DNA of 64,000 bases from JAJCYK01 sp965224285 (lineage in GTDB: Bacteria > Bacteroidota > Bacteroidia > Cytophagales > Cyclobacteriaceae): positions 1,488,001 to 1,552,000 of the forward strand of contig OZ245043.1 of assembly GCA_965224285.1 (NCBI GenBank), in the 5' to 3' direction. The stretch's first letter is position 1; each line of letters begins with the position of its first letter. Below, in pieces: positions 34,774-44,324 of this stretch. The notes under the pieces were generated by a model, which saw only the letters and a program-made list of their open reading frames with translations, ran no database searches and was not told the origin of the DNA. The translations under genes were made by a program, and so were the position numbers.

Positions 34774-36054
34774 ATGCTGGCGTCAGTGGTTCTTAATGTA
34801 GCTCCTAATAGCTCGGTGGCGCAACAATCACCGTTAAAGGATTTTCGATATTATTATCAAAAGGGAATGAAAGCGTGTGAAGAGGGTCGGCTATCAGACT
34901 GCCAGAAGCAATTGGCTAGATCCAACCATCTTCGTCCCGGGCATCAGATCATCATGTATCAACTGGCCAAAGTCCTTGCTCGCAACGGCGCAGCTGACAG
35001 CAGCATATTTTATCTGTCCAGGGCAGTGGCCATCAAAGCGGATCTCGACCTGCAGGATTCCTCCTTTGCAAGTTTGGAAAACAATTCGGGGTTTCAATCT
35101 TTATTGCTACAAAAAAGCAAACTGCTGGAGCCTGTAAACAGATCCAGGGAGTTTCTGAAACTGCAGGAACGTGACTTGCACATCGAGTCTATAGCTTACG
35201 ACCAGGTGGAGAATCGCTTCTTTCTGGGCAGTGTCCATAAGAGAAAAATTCTTCAATACTTCCCAGACTCAGAACGTTTGGAAGAATTTGTGGCCGAAGG
35301 GCAAGATAACATAGGATCCGTCTTTGGGATGAAGGTAGACCAGAAGCGCAATTTGCTTTGGATATGTTCAGTCTCCACCCCTTATATGAAGCCGACCAAA
35401 TCAGAGCGCCGCGAAAATTCGGCTATCTACAAGTATGATCTTGATTCCAATCGTTTAGTCAAAGTATACAAACTGCAATTTGATACCTTGCAGCATTGGT
35501 TTGGGGACCTCACTTTGCACCCCGCCAGTGGCGATGTGTACATCAGTGACAGTCGAACTAATAATATTTTCAGGATTACCATGACTTCGGACAGCCTTGA
35601 ATTATTCATGGCACCCAAGGGTATGCTTTCACTTCAGGGATTGGACTTTGATCAAGACGGTTCTTACTTGTATCTATCGGACTATGTGAAAGGCATTTTC
35701 AAGATCGATGTAAACTCCCATGAGATGCTGAAACTTAAAGAACCAGGACCACCCCTCAGCTTAAAATCCATCGATGGATTATATTTTTACCGGAACTCGC
35801 TTATAACCACCCAAAACCAGGTGCACCCTATGAGGGTAAGCCGATATTACCTCAATAGGGATCAAACCCGGGTGGATTCAGTCAAATATTTGGAGAAGGT
35901 GAATCCTCAGCTTGATGAACCAACTCTGGGAGTGATAGTAGGAAGCAAATTCTATTACGTGGGTACTAGCCAATGGGGAGGCTATCAGGAAAACCATCAA
36001 CCCAAACCGTGGAAGGATCTTAAAGATATTTCTATCCTGGAGACGGAACTTTAA
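34774..36054 (+). CDS. Exported protein with TPR-like N-part and beta-propeller C-part
   Basis: About 426 residues. A hydrophobic N-terminus ending SVAQQ suggests export. Residues 25-100 look like two TPR-type helical repeats (YQKGMKACEEG... then YQLAKVLARNG). Residues 125-425 look like an NHL/SMP-30-type propeller with blades such as GSVFGMKVDQKRN and LQGLDFDQDGSYLYLSDY. The open frame extends back to 34468 inside dnaN. I place the start at ATG 34774, although ATG 34642 is possible; the signal peptide from 34774 lacks the usual early positive charge, so this start is uncertain. The function is unknown. The 3' end interlocks with the DUF4340 stop (TTAA). Confidence 0.65.
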   Translation: MLASVVLNVAPNSSVAQQSPLKDFRYYYQKGMKACEEGRLSDCQKQLARSNHLRPGHQIIMYQLAKVLARNGAADSSIFYLSRAVAIKADLDLQDSSFASLENNSGFQSLLLQKSKLLEPVNRSREFLKLQERDLHIESIAYDQVENRFFLGSVHKRKILQYFPDSERLEEFVAEGQDNIGSVFGMKVDQKRNLLWICSVSTPYMKPTKSERRENSAIYKYDLDSNRLVKVYKLQFDTLQHWFGDLTLHPASGDVYISDSRTNNIFRITMTSDSLELFMAPKGMLSLQGLDFDQDGSYLYLSDYVKGIFKIDVNSHEMLKLKEPGPPLSLKSIDGLYFYRNSLITTQNQVHPMRVSRYYLNRDQTRVDSVKYLEKVNPQLDEPTLGVIVGSKFYYVGTSQWGGYQENHQPKPWKDLKDISILETEL

Positions 36055-36962
36055 GGATTAATAGATGAATGGCTGAAATACTCCGGGTCTTTTAGAAGTT
36101 GCTCAATCTGACTTTTGCGAAAAATGTAATGTCGCTTACCTGCCTTGGCCAGCAATAGGGAATCCCCGGGATAAACCGTTAAGAACAAGTTCCTACTGGG
36201 ATTGACATCTTCAACTTTAAGCTCCAGCCAAGGTGAACCTTGAAAACTGGTATCTACGCTCTGTAGTGCCCTGAGGCCAGTCAGTCCCTCAAGGTAATTG
36301 ACCACTTTATTGCTGTCGATTTGTTGAACCCCTTGGACCTTGAAGAATGGATCGCTATACTCTATACTAAGATTGGATTGAGGCTGTTGTAATTTATTGA
36401 TTGAAAATGATAGTAAAGACCTCCAAGTGGATTGGATCAAGTTTTTAGATCTCCACTGATGCGGCTCCAGCTGAAAAAGCCCTCCTAAGTAGCTGGTGTA
36501 GCCCGGAAGATTTACTAAGTAAACTTCACCATCCGGGGTGCTGAAATAGGACCTGTTTTGTGAAGGATCTCCCCCCGCCCAGAAAGATTTCAGCTTATCC
36601 TCACCCCTGTACAATTCCACCAAAGTCCCATTAGCCTTTAAACTGTCGAACAATACTGATTGACGGTCCTCAGCGACAGGTCGTTGTACGTTGACCCTTT
36701 GCAGTACCGTTGCCAAAAGAGTCATCAGCTGGGGGTCCATGGGGTAAGAATCATTGATCAAAAACCCACCTGAATAGGCTTTGGCATCCAGCACCTGGCT
36801 GTTCTTTTGCATCACAATGCGATCAATATGCTCCACATTTTCTAACTTGAAAATATCACTGTGCCTTTTCACTGGCGGCTGCCGATCCCAGAAACTCAAT
36901 CCCACAGAAATGAGCAATAATACTGCTAGGAGCAGGGCGAGTCTAAGATTTTTTTTGGTCAT
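36051..36962 (-). CDS. DUF4340 protein following gldG
   Basis: A 303-residue protein with an N-terminal membrane helix (about residues 6-24) and a periplasmic DUF4340 domain of beta-strand and helix repeats. DUF4340 proteins usually accompany ABC-2 transporter genes of the GldG/auxiliary type, as here: the gene overlaps the end of gldG by 4 bases (ATGA). I infer a subunit or partner of the Gld ABC complex. The exact role is unknown. The stop codon shares bases with that of the convergent propeller gene. Confidence 0.78.
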   Translation of the reverse strand: MTKKNLRLALLLAVLLLISVGLSFWDRQPPVKRHSDIFKLENVEHIDRIVMQKNSQVLDAKAYSGGFLINDSYPMDPQLMTLLATVLQRVNVQRPVAEDRQSVLFDSLKANGTLVELYRGEDKLKSFWAGGDPSQNRSYFSTPDGEVYLVNLPGYTSYLGGLFQLEPHQWRSKNLIQSTWRSLLSFSINKLQQPQSNLSIEYSDPFFKVQGVQQIDSNKVVNYLEGLTGLRALQSVDTSFQGSPWLELKVEDVNPSRNLFLTVYPGDSLLLAKAGKRHYIFRKSQIEQLLKDPEYFSHSSINP

Positions 36963-38650
36963 GAGAATGATGCGTATTTACGTTTACGCCATATATGACG
37001 GATAATCCCGTATAGAACCAGTAACAATATCGGTACCAGTATATTGATCAGCTGCCATTTTACTTTTTCCTGTTCTACTCTTATGGTATCCAACGGTCTC
37101 ATCACTATCTCCTTGGAGCGGGCATTGATAATACCCTCATCATTGAGCAAGTATGCCAGCGAGTTTAGCAGGAAGTCCCGGTTGGCAAATAAATCCTGGC
37201 CACTGGCCAGATCAAACCCCATCGGTAAGGGTTGTTCATTTTGGGGATTGATATCATTGCGAACGAAATCGCCATCAGCAACTACTATAATCTTGGACTC
37301 TGCTCCTTGGGGTTTGAAAGCATCGGTGGCAACCGCCTCAGGCAATAACCTGTTTTGATACAAGGAGCTAAACCTACCCTCTAATAGATAGGCAAACGGT
37401 ATAGGCCCCTGGTTAAAAGTCTCTGGATTAAAATCCTTGCGTAAATCATTTAAACTGATCTTTACCGGAAAATTGACAGTTTGAGCATAATTTGAGCTAA
37501 ACAATAAAGGTGTTTTAGTGATACCCTCCGCTTTTACGGTATCAATGCTGGAAATAAACTTTCCTGACAGGGCATCCAGGTTCTTTACAGCCGGATGACT
37601 ACCGGTATAATTGATCAAGGGGTAAAATGGCCATATTATCCATTGGATGTTAGGCTGATTACCTAAATTTCCCGTGACCACCGGATGACGTTGGGCAAAT
37701 CGGTCCACAATAAAATCCTTGTTTATCCTCACCCCATATTTAAATAGCAGATCATCCAGATTGGTCTCATAAGGAAACGCATAGGTGCCTGGACCGGAAA
37801 TGCTGTCCATGTTGGCTTGAAGGGCATCCAGAAAGAATATCGCTTTTCCTCCGTTTAAGATGAATTGATCTAATTTGAACTTGTCTGCTTCGGAGAAAGG
37901 CAGTGTTGGTTTGACAATAATGGCTGCATCATATCCAGTTAGATCCGTCCGCTGAGGAAGATTTACATTTTTCAGGGTATAATGATCCAGCAAGCTGTTA
38001 CTCAGATCAGCTAGATCGGGGCTATCCAGTTCCCCATGGCCTTTGATCAAAGCGATTTGAGGAGGATTTTCAGTAGCCAAAGCCCTTATTGCCGACGCCA
38101 GTTCGTATTCTAGGCCCTCAATACTTTGATTGAGTTGTTGCTCCGGGGTGGTTCCTTGATTCCCCTTGAGCAGTAACACCCCAATTTCACTATCCCCCTT
38201 AGCCACTAGAGCGCCGGGAAATATCAATTTCTCGGTTCGCTCTCCATCTTTGGTATCAACCACGTTGGAAGGTGTGATACCATTTTGTATGAGTTGCTGA
38301 TAGAATTCCTGTCTGGCGGGGGCAGATTCTGCCTGTTCCGGGTCAATAAAGTTATACTGTAGCCGGCTTCCGGCATGCACCCGGAATTCATCCAGGGTTT
38401 CTCTGATGGACTTTTGCAGTCTTAAAAACCCCGAAGGAAGGTTCCCTGCTAGATATACCTCAACATAGACGGTTTCTTCCAAATTAGCCAGCAGATCCAC
38501 CGTGGCCGGCTGTATGGAGTACCGTTTCTCCTCCGTTAAATCCCAGCGGAATATGAAGTGGGCACTCAGCTGGTTGATGATGACCAGTAGCGTAATTCCT
38601 ATTCCCAGCTTCAGCAGGTCTTCAACAAGTCTTTGACGATTGGCTACCAT
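36959..38650 (-). CDS. gldG: Gliding-motility ABC transporter auxiliary protein GldG
   Basis: A 563-residue membrane-anchored protein. One N-terminal helix (about residues 15-33) is followed by a large periplasmic part with the GldG/IFT-like domain (about residues 40-500, including ALIKGHGELDSPDL near 200), and a C-terminal helix (about 535-555). In Flavobacterium GldA, GldF and GldG form an ABC system needed for gliding. It overlaps gldF by 7 bases. The same protein type also occurs in non-gliding Bacteroidota, so motility is not proven. Confidence 0.9.
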   Translation of the reverse strand: MVANRQRLVEDLLKLGIGITLLVIINQLSAHFIFRWDLTEEKRYSIQPATVDLLANLEETVYVEVYLAGNLPSGFLRLQKSIRETLDEFRVHAGSRLQYNFIDPEQAESAPARQEFYQQLIQNGITPSNVVDTKDGERTEKLIFPGALVAKGDSEIGVLLLKGNQGTTPEQQLNQSIEGLEYELASAIRALATENPPQIALIKGHGELDSPDLADLSNSLLDHYTLKNVNLPQRTDLTGYDAAIIVKPTLPFSEADKFKLDQFILNGGKAIFFLDALQANMDSISGPGTYAFPYETNLDDLLFKYGVRINKDFIVDRFAQRHPVVTGNLGNQPNIQWIIWPFYPLINYTGSHPAVKNLDALSGKFISSIDTVKAEGITKTPLLFSSNYAQTVNFPVKISLNDLRKDFNPETFNQGPIPFAYLLEGRFSSLYQNRLLPEAVATDAFKPQGAESKIIVVADGDFVRNDINPQNEQPLPMGFDLASGQDLFANRDFLLNSLAYLLNDEGIINARSKEIVMRPLDTIRVEQEKVKWQLINILVPILLLVLYGIIRHIWRKRKYASFS

Positions 38651-39372
38651 TTCCTGCTTCCAATTATAAATTTAGCCCACAGCAGAATACCAGCCGACAT
38701 GCTGATAAAATATATGATGGCCCGGCTGTCAACCAGGCCTCTGCTCAGTGACTGATAATGATAAGCAGCACCCAGTTTTTCGATTCGATATCCCCAGGCG
38801 CCCCAAAAATCCATGCCAGCAATTGAATCTATACCGTCATATGACAGAAAGCATAAAAATGCTGCCAATAAAAAAGCTACTATCTGATTTTCAGTAAGGG
38901 TAGATGCACCAAGGCCCAAGGCGGCAAAAAAAGCTCCCAGCAAAACCAGGCCTATATATGAACCCATTATCCCGGCGGAATCAAGATTCCCTTGCGGATT
39001 ACCTAACCAATATACTGTGAGATAGTATATTACCGTAGGAAGTAAAGCAAACAGTATAATGAACACTGCAGAAAAATACTTGCCCAGGATAATCTGCATA
39101 TCGGTCAGCGGTCTGGTATACAATAGCTCCAAGGTCCCAGATTTGCTCTCTTCTGCAAACAACCGCATGGTGATAGCGGGGATCAGAAACATAAAAACAT
39201 ATGGGCCTAATCCAAATAGAGTTTGCATATCGGCATATCCATACTCCAATATGCTGGTTTGAGGGAACACCCACATTAGTAAGCCGATGCCGGTGAGAAA
39301 TACACTGATCACCATATAGGCTATCAAAGAGTTTAAAAAACCCGATACCTCCTTGCGAAATAGACTAATCAT
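38644..39372 (-). CDS. gldF: Gliding-motility ABC transporter permease GldF
   Basis: A 242-residue ABC-2 type permease with six hydrophobic helices. It starts MISLFRKEVSGFLNSLIAY as is typical, and carries the conserved cytoplasmic ...AEESKSGTLELLYTRP segment (about residues 72-88) that couples to the ATPase. It overlaps gldA by 8 bases and gldG by 7, forming one operon gldA-gldF-gldG-DUF4340. Confidence 0.92.
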   Translation of the reverse strand: MISLFRKEVSGFLNSLIAYMVISVFLTGIGLLMWVFPQTSILEYGYADMQTLFGLGPYVFMFLIPAITMRLFAEESKSGTLELLYTRPLTDMQIILGKYFSAVFIILFALLPTVIYYLTVYWLGNPQGNLDSAGIMGSYIGLVLLGAFFAALGLGASTLTENQIVAFLLAAFLCFLSYDGIDSIAGMDFWGAWGYRIEKLGAAYHYQSLSRGLVDSRAIIYFISMSAGILLWAKFIIGSRKW

Positions 39373-40306
39373 CTCGGCTGTCTTTCATGGTTAGCCCTTG
39401 AAAAATTTCCTCCAGGCTTTGGGAGACTATTTGCATCTCCAGCAGGATCCACTGGTTTTCAACGGTATAATGAAATATTGCTGCCCTTATTTCATCGGGG
39501 TCACCCTCAGCCTTGAGTACATACCCGCCTGAAGGATTAGGCTCGACATCTTTAACTCCCGGTATAGCCGTAAGCCGTTTTGGGTCCACCGGATCCTTAA
39601 AGTCCACCTGTATGGTCAAGCCAGTATCGGCCTGTTTATGGGCTGCTCCTAATGTTTCTACCGCCCGGTCCGCCACTATCTTTCCATTATCTATGATAAT
39701 AACTCTTTTGCATAATGCCTGTACCTCCTGCATGATATGAGTGGAAAACAGTACCGTTTTATCCTTACTTATGGATCTGATCAAGCTCCTGATCTCCACA
39801 ATTTGATTAGGGTCCAAACCGGTGGTGGGTTCATCGAGGATCAGTACCTGGGGATCATGTATCAGGGATTGGGCCAAACCTACCCGTTGACGATAACCTT
39901 TGGATAAAGCTCCTATCTTTTTATTTTGTTCCTTCGACAAACCGAACAATGCCACCATATCTTTGGCCTTGCTGCCTAGATTTCTTTCGGACAGTCCCTG
40001 TACCCGACCCATAAACCGGAGATATTCGTGTACATACATGTCCAGATACAGTGGATTATGCTCAGGCAGATAACCCACCCGCTGTTTCACTTCAAGAGGC
40101 TGATCCTCAACATTGTATCCCAATACTTCAAGTTTGCCGGATGTGGGAGGCAGATAGCCCGTGGCTATCTTCATGGTGGTAGACTTTCCGGCACCGTTAG
40201 GCCCCAGAAATCCAACGATCTCCCCTGCTTCCAGGCTGAAGGATACGTCGTCTAGGGCTTTTTGAATACCGTAAGTTTTAGTTAAATGTTTTACACTGAT
40301 TGACAT
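39365..40306 (-). CDS. gldA: Gliding-motility ABC transporter ATP-binding protein GldA
   Basis: A 313-residue ATPase. Walker A GPNGAGKST is at residues 35-43, the signature is LSKGYRQRVG, Walker B LILDEPTTGLDP, and the switch His is in STHIMQE. A C-terminal domain (about residues 225-313), as in DrrA/GldA-type ATPases, follows. It heads the operon and has a probable promoter just upstream (TACTTTTA). Confidence 0.93.
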   Translation of the reverse strand: MSISVKHLTKTYGIQKALDDVSFSLEAGEIVGFLGPNGAGKSTTMKIATGYLPPTSGKLEVLGYNVEDQPLEVKQRVGYLPEHNPLYLDMYVHEYLRFMGRVQGLSERNLGSKAKDMVALFGLSKEQNKKIGALSKGYRQRVGLAQSLIHDPQVLILDEPTTGLDPNQIVEIRSLIRSISKDKTVLFSTHIMQEVQALCKRVIIIDNGKIVADRAVETLGAAHKQADTGLTIQVDFKDPVDPKRLTAIPGVKDVEPNPSGGYVLKAEGDPDEIRAAIFHYTVENQWILLEMQIVSQSLEEIFQGLTMKDSRDD

Positions 40307-40320
40307 AACACAACTAGGTG

Positions 40321-40328
40321 TAAAAGTA
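40321..40328 (-). promoter_or_regulatory. Possible -7 element of gldA
   Basis: TACTTTTA (minus strand) followed by CACC is one base off TAnnTTTG and lies 15 bases ahead of the gldA ATG at 40306. I see no clear -33 element. Confidence 0.35.
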
Positions 40329-40453
40329 GACAGCAGTCATTATATTTTAAAATCGATGAAACCTAAATATTACATGTGTGGCATTGATTATAATTAATAC
40401 TGAGCCTTCCATCGAATGCCTTAACCGGCGCCTTTCTTTAAAAAATGAAATAT

Positions 40454-41266
40454 TCAATTCTGTCCGGCAATGAGCTCTTTAATCAATAACGTCATACCGG
40501 GCTCAGCTATTTTAGCCGCTTCGATCACGTCATCAATACTGATCTTTTTAATTTTACCCGGTATTCCCAGATCTGTAATCACCGAAACAGCAAAACATGG
40601 CAATCCCATATGTCGAGCGGCCAGGTTTTCCGGTACGGTAGACATCCCTACAGCATCAGCCCCAATAACCCGGAGGTATCTATACTCAGCTATAGTTTCC
40701 AATGATGGCCCCGGTACGGACACATACACTCCCTGATGGCAAGGGATCTTAAAATTCAAAGCTATGGTCATGGCCTGAGAGACCAATTCCCGGTCATATG
40801 CCTCGCTCATATCAGGAAAACGGGGGCCTAACTCCAGAGGGTTCTCACCCCTTAAAGGACTTTCAGGTTGTAAGTTAATGTGATCATTGACCACCATTAG
40901 GTCGCTTAAGCCATAAGCTGGGTTCAGGCTCCCTGCCGCATTGGAGATAAATAGTTTCTGGATCCCCAATAGTTTCATAACCCGCACGGGGAATACCACC
41001 TGTTGCATGGTATAACCCTCGTAATAATGAAATCTCCCCTGCATAACCACTACCTGTCGGGTAGCCAGCCGACCGAAAATTAACCTTCCACTGTGGCTCT
41101 CAACCGTGGAGATGGGGAAATTGGGTATATCTGAATAATCAATGGTGTGTTCAATTGAAACCTCCTCTACCAACGAACCTAAGCCAGTCCCTAGAATAAT
41201 TCCGAACTCCGGAGTAACTGAATACTGTGTTTTAATAAAGTTTACTGCTTGATTAAGTTTTTCCAT
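40454..41266 (-). CDS. Purine nucleoside phosphorylase
   Basis: A 270-residue trimeric-type purine nucleoside phosphorylase, splitting inosine or guanosine with phosphate. The family signature SHSGRLIFG, the phosphate loop GTGLGSL (near residue 28), and HYYEGYTMQQV are clear. The base-pocket Glu is in SGPSLET-like context as PGPSLETIAEY, and VGMSTVPE follows. The ATG at 41266 gives the usual length; an earlier ATG at 41311 exists. It lies behind the division cluster but is separated from ftsZ by a terminator. Confidence 0.92.
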   Translation of the reverse strand: MEKLNQAVNFIKTQYSVTPEFGIILGTGLGSLVEEVSIEHTIDYSDIPNFPISTVESHSGRLIFGRLATRQVVVMQGRFHYYEGYTMQQVVFPVRVMKLLGIQKLFISNAAGSLNPAYGLSDLMVVNDHINLQPESPLRGENPLELGPRFPDMSEAYDRELVSQAMTIALNFKIPCHQGVYVSVPGPSLETIAEYRYLRVIGADAVGMSTVPENLAARHMGLPCFAVSVITDLGIPGKIKKISIDDVIEAAKIAEPGMTLLIKELIAGQN

Positions 41267-41339
41267 TTCTAGAATAATTGCATTTGACGAATGCCTAACA
41301 AGTAACAACATGGCGGCAACATCATTACCTGAAGTTATG

Positions 41340-41365
41340 AAAAAGCCTCCTTACGGAGGCTTTTT
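41340..41365 (-). terminator. Intrinsic terminator at the end of the division and cell wall cluster
   Basis: An 11-bp perfect stem, AAAAAGCCTCC and GGAGGCTTTTT, with a 4-base loop TTAC (plus-strand reading) lies 59 bases behind the ftsZ stop. On the minus strand it ends in a T5 run. It separates the long cluster from the nucleoside phosphorylase gene. Confidence 0.9.
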
Positions 41366-41423
41366 CCCACTAAACATCAAAAAACCACTTAACTATCAAC
41401 TATAAAAAATTCCCTAACGGGAC

Positions 41424-42950
41424 TTAGTCCACATTATCATGCAAAAACCGGTTGTTGCCTAATATCTGGTTATCATCGTTTAGATGATATTTAGAAATAT
41501 TTTTTTCCGAGCTATGAGGGACATCCTGCAGGCGAACTTCTTTTCTTAAATAAGCCGGTACGTCAAGTTTTTCCTTGAAATTATCAGTTTCAACTGGTGG
41601 GCTTATCCCTTTCAGTCTATCTATCCGCTCTTGCGCCTGTCTTCTCAATTGCTCCCTCTTGTTTTCCATAGTTTCAGTATAATTTCCAACCATTGAAGAA
41701 GGCTGTGATATCTCATCCTCGGAAGAGGAAACCGGAAGGTCCAATTCCCATTCCACCACTTTCTGCTCGGATGTATCCTCTTCTATTGGTTCTTCAATAT
41801 GGTCTGGCTCCGCCGGTTTGGAAAAACCCTCGAAAGCGTATCCCTTAGTTACTGCGGGACTAGGATCAGGATTGTTTTCGATTTGATCCGATTCCCTCTT
41901 CTCAAACAGTTTGATCTGCTTGTTGGATTCCAGATCGAATATTGTCTTCTGGTTTTCACCCCGATACTGTGAGAGGTTACTTTCGAAGCCAGTTGCGATA
42001 AGGGTGACCCGGATGCTTTCTCCTAAATCAGAGTCTACTCCATGTCCGAATATCACTTCCGCGTCCGTACCGGCTATTTCCTGGATGTATTCTGTGATAT
42101 CCGTAAGTTCATCCATCTGTAACTCCGCTTCTTCTCCGCTGATAATGGACAGCAGTATTTTCTCAGCGCCGTGTATATTTTCATTATTGAGTAAAGGAGA
42201 GGAAATTGCCTCTTCAGCCGCTCTTCTGGCTCGGTTTTCCCCCTCCGTGGTGGATGAGCCCATAACCGCTGCTCCGGATTCCTTCATCACGGTTTTCACA
42301 TCTTCAAAGTCAACGTTTACATAACCGGGAACGGTTATGATCTCTGCGATCCCCTTACTGGCCGTGGTCAATACATTATCTGCTTGAGCAAATGCCTCAC
42401 TTATGGCAAGATTGCCATGTATTTCCCTTAGTTTATCGTTCAGAATAACCAGTACGGTATCACAGTTTTCTTTCATTTCCTCAATACCCAATTCGGCTTG
42501 CTTCATTTTCTTTTTACCTTCAAAACCGAACGGAACCGTTACTATCCCTACAGTGAGGATATCCAATTCTTTGGCTACTCTGGCAATAACCGGCGCCGCC
42601 CCGGTTCCGGTACCTCCGCCCATACCTGCGGTGATGAATACCATTTTGGTGTCTTCATGCAACATGTCGCGAATGTCCTCTTTATTTTCAATGGCGGCAT
42701 TCTTGCCAACCTCTGGATTAGCTCCCGCTCCCAAACCTTGGGTGAGGTTAACCCCGATCTGCAGTCGATTGGGAACAGGGCTGTTGTTCAGCGCCTGGGA
42801 ATCAGTATTGCAGACTATGAATTCTACATCCTTGATTCCTTGATTATACATGTGATTTACGGCGTTGCTACCACCGCCGCCAACACCTATCACCTTAATG
42901 ATGGACTTATGATGCTGGGGAAATTCGAATTTATAGCTGTTTAGTGTCAT
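41424..42950 (-). CDS. ftsZ: Cell division GTPase FtsZ
   Basis: A 508-residue tubulin homologue forming the division ring. The GTP-binding loops GGGGSNAV (residues 24-31) and GGGTGTGAAP (about 110-120) are complete, and NTDSQAL is the T2 loop. After the conserved core (to about residue 320) comes an unusually long acidic, disordered linker of about 130 residues, then a C-terminal conserved part (about 465-508) beginning with DVPAYLRKEV. This long C-terminus is normal for Bacteroidota. It is the last gene of the cluster. Confidence 0.97.
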   Translation of the reverse strand: MTLNSYKFEFPQHHKSIIKVIGVGGGGSNAVNHMYNQGIKDVEFIVCNTDSQALNNSPVPNRLQIGVNLTQGLGAGANPEVGKNAAIENKEDIRDMLHEDTKMVFITAGMGGGTGTGAAPVIARVAKELDILTVGIVTVPFGFEGKKKMKQAELGIEEMKENCDTVLVILNDKLREIHGNLAISEAFAQADNVLTTASKGIAEIITVPGYVNVDFEDVKTVMKESGAAVMGSSTTEGENRARRAAEEAISSPLLNNENIHGAEKILLSIISGEEAELQMDELTDITEYIQEIAGTDAEVIFGHGVDSDLGESIRVTLIATGFESNLSQYRGENQKTIFDLESNKQIKLFEKRESDQIENNPDPSPAVTKGYAFEGFSKPAEPDHIEEPIEEDTSEQKVVEWELDLPVSSSEDEISQPSSMVGNYTETMENKREQLRRQAQERIDRLKGISPPVETDNFKEKLDVPAYLRKEVRLQDVPHSSEKNISKYHLNDDNQILGNNRFLHDNVD

Positions 42951-42979
42951 GGGTAAAAAAATTTATTTTTTGATATGGT

Positions 42980-44272
42980 TTAATAGTCTTTATCATCAAA
43001 ATCATCGATGAGCAGGTCTTTGGTTTTATCCAGTATCCTGCGGAAAAAATCGGCGCCGTGGTTTTCCCTTACCGGCGCATGACCCACACCTACTTGGTGA
43101 TATCGGTTTTCTCTTTCATCCAAGGCGCGGAAGCCTGATAGTACCAGGCCTATACTAGTGGCATACATGGGGCTCTTAACTACCTCTACTTTGCTTTTCC
43201 CCAGGTGCTCATTAGGATATCCGATACGGGCATCCATGCCAGTCATGTATTCGAATAATTGCTTGGCATTTTGCAGCTGGGAACCGCCTCCGGTAATTAC
43301 CAACCCCCCCGCTAGCTTATTTTCAAATCCGGAGGTGATTATTTCGGTGTGCACCAATTCAATGATCTCCTCCATGCGAGCTTCAATGATATGAGCCAGA
43401 TTCTTAATGGAGATCTCCTTAGGTGGACGGTTGCGCAAACCGGGAATACTTACGATTTCATTGGGGTTGGCTTCTTCGGCTATAGCTTTACCAAATTTCA
43501 CCTTCAGCTGTTCGGCCTGATGTTGCATTACTGAGCATCCCTGTTTGATGTCGGTAGTAATAATGTTGCCCCCAAAAGGAACTACTGCCGTATGACGAAT
43601 GATATTGTCATAGAATAAGGCTATATCTGTGGTACCACCGCCTATATCGACCAGGCAAACTCCGGCTTCTTTTTCCTCATCACTCAGTACCGCAAGGCTG
43701 GAAGCTAAAGGTTCCAGAATGAGGTTATCAATTTCCAACCCGGCTCTGCGCACACATTTATTTACATTATTAATGGCATTGGTCTGGGCGGTGATTACAT
43801 GAAAATCAGCTTCCAGCTTAACCCCTGACATTCCTACCGGATCTTTTATCCCCTCCTCATAATCCACCGTATAATCCTGTGGCATTACATGAATGATCTC
43901 ACTTCCGGGAGGGATCACAATCCGGTACATATCATTGGTTAGGCGGTTTACGTCCTCGATAGTGATCTCGTCATCGTTTGACTTCCGGGTGATTCCGCCA
44001 TGGTGAATTGAACTTTTAATGTGCTGGCCCGCAATCCCCACATTGACCACACGGATGTTAATACCTGCTTGCTCCTCAGCCTCCTTAACGGCCTTGGAAA
44101 TGGCATGTACGGTTTTGTCAATATTGGTGACAATACCACGGATTACCCCATCGGAGACCGCTTTTCCCATCCCCATCACCTCCAGTTTTCCGTACTCGTT
44201 CTTTCGGCCAACAATGGCACATATTTTAGTGGTTCCAATGTCTAAGCCAACTACGATTTTGTCTTTTTGCAT
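42980..44272 (-). CDS. ftsA: Cell division protein FtsA
   Basis: A 430-residue actin-like protein that anchors FtsZ to the membrane. It has the phosphate loop GLDIGTTKICA (residues 9-19), the second phosphate motif DIGGGTTD near 212, and the adenosine loop GGGSQL near 345. The C-terminal end (about 405-430) is charged, and the membrane amphipathic helix is less obvious than in E. coli (FFRRILDKTKDLL may serve). It lies 29 bases upstream of ftsZ. Confidence 0.96.
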   Translation of the reverse strand: MQKDKIVVGLDIGTTKICAIVGRKNEYGKLEVMGMGKAVSDGVIRGIVTNIDKTVHAISKAVKEAEEQAGINIRVVNVGIAGQHIKSSIHHGGITRKSNDDEITIEDVNRLTNDMYRIVIPPGSEIIHVMPQDYTVDYEEGIKDPVGMSGVKLEADFHVITAQTNAINNVNKCVRRAGLEIDNLILEPLASSLAVLSDEEKEAGVCLVDIGGGTTDIALFYDNIIRHTAVVPFGGNIITTDIKQGCSVMQHQAEQLKVKFGKAIAEEANPNEIVSIPGLRNRPPKEISIKNLAHIIEARMEEIIELVHTEIITSGFENKLAGGLVITGGGSQLQNAKQLFEYMTGMDARIGYPNEHLGKSKVEVVKSPMYATSIGLVLSGFRALDERENRYHQVGVGHAPVRENHGADFFRRILDKTKDLLIDDFDDKDY

Positions 44273-44324
44273 TGTTCTGGTATTAGTTGTTAATAGTTAA
44301 GTTCGGTTTTATGAAATTTTAAGT

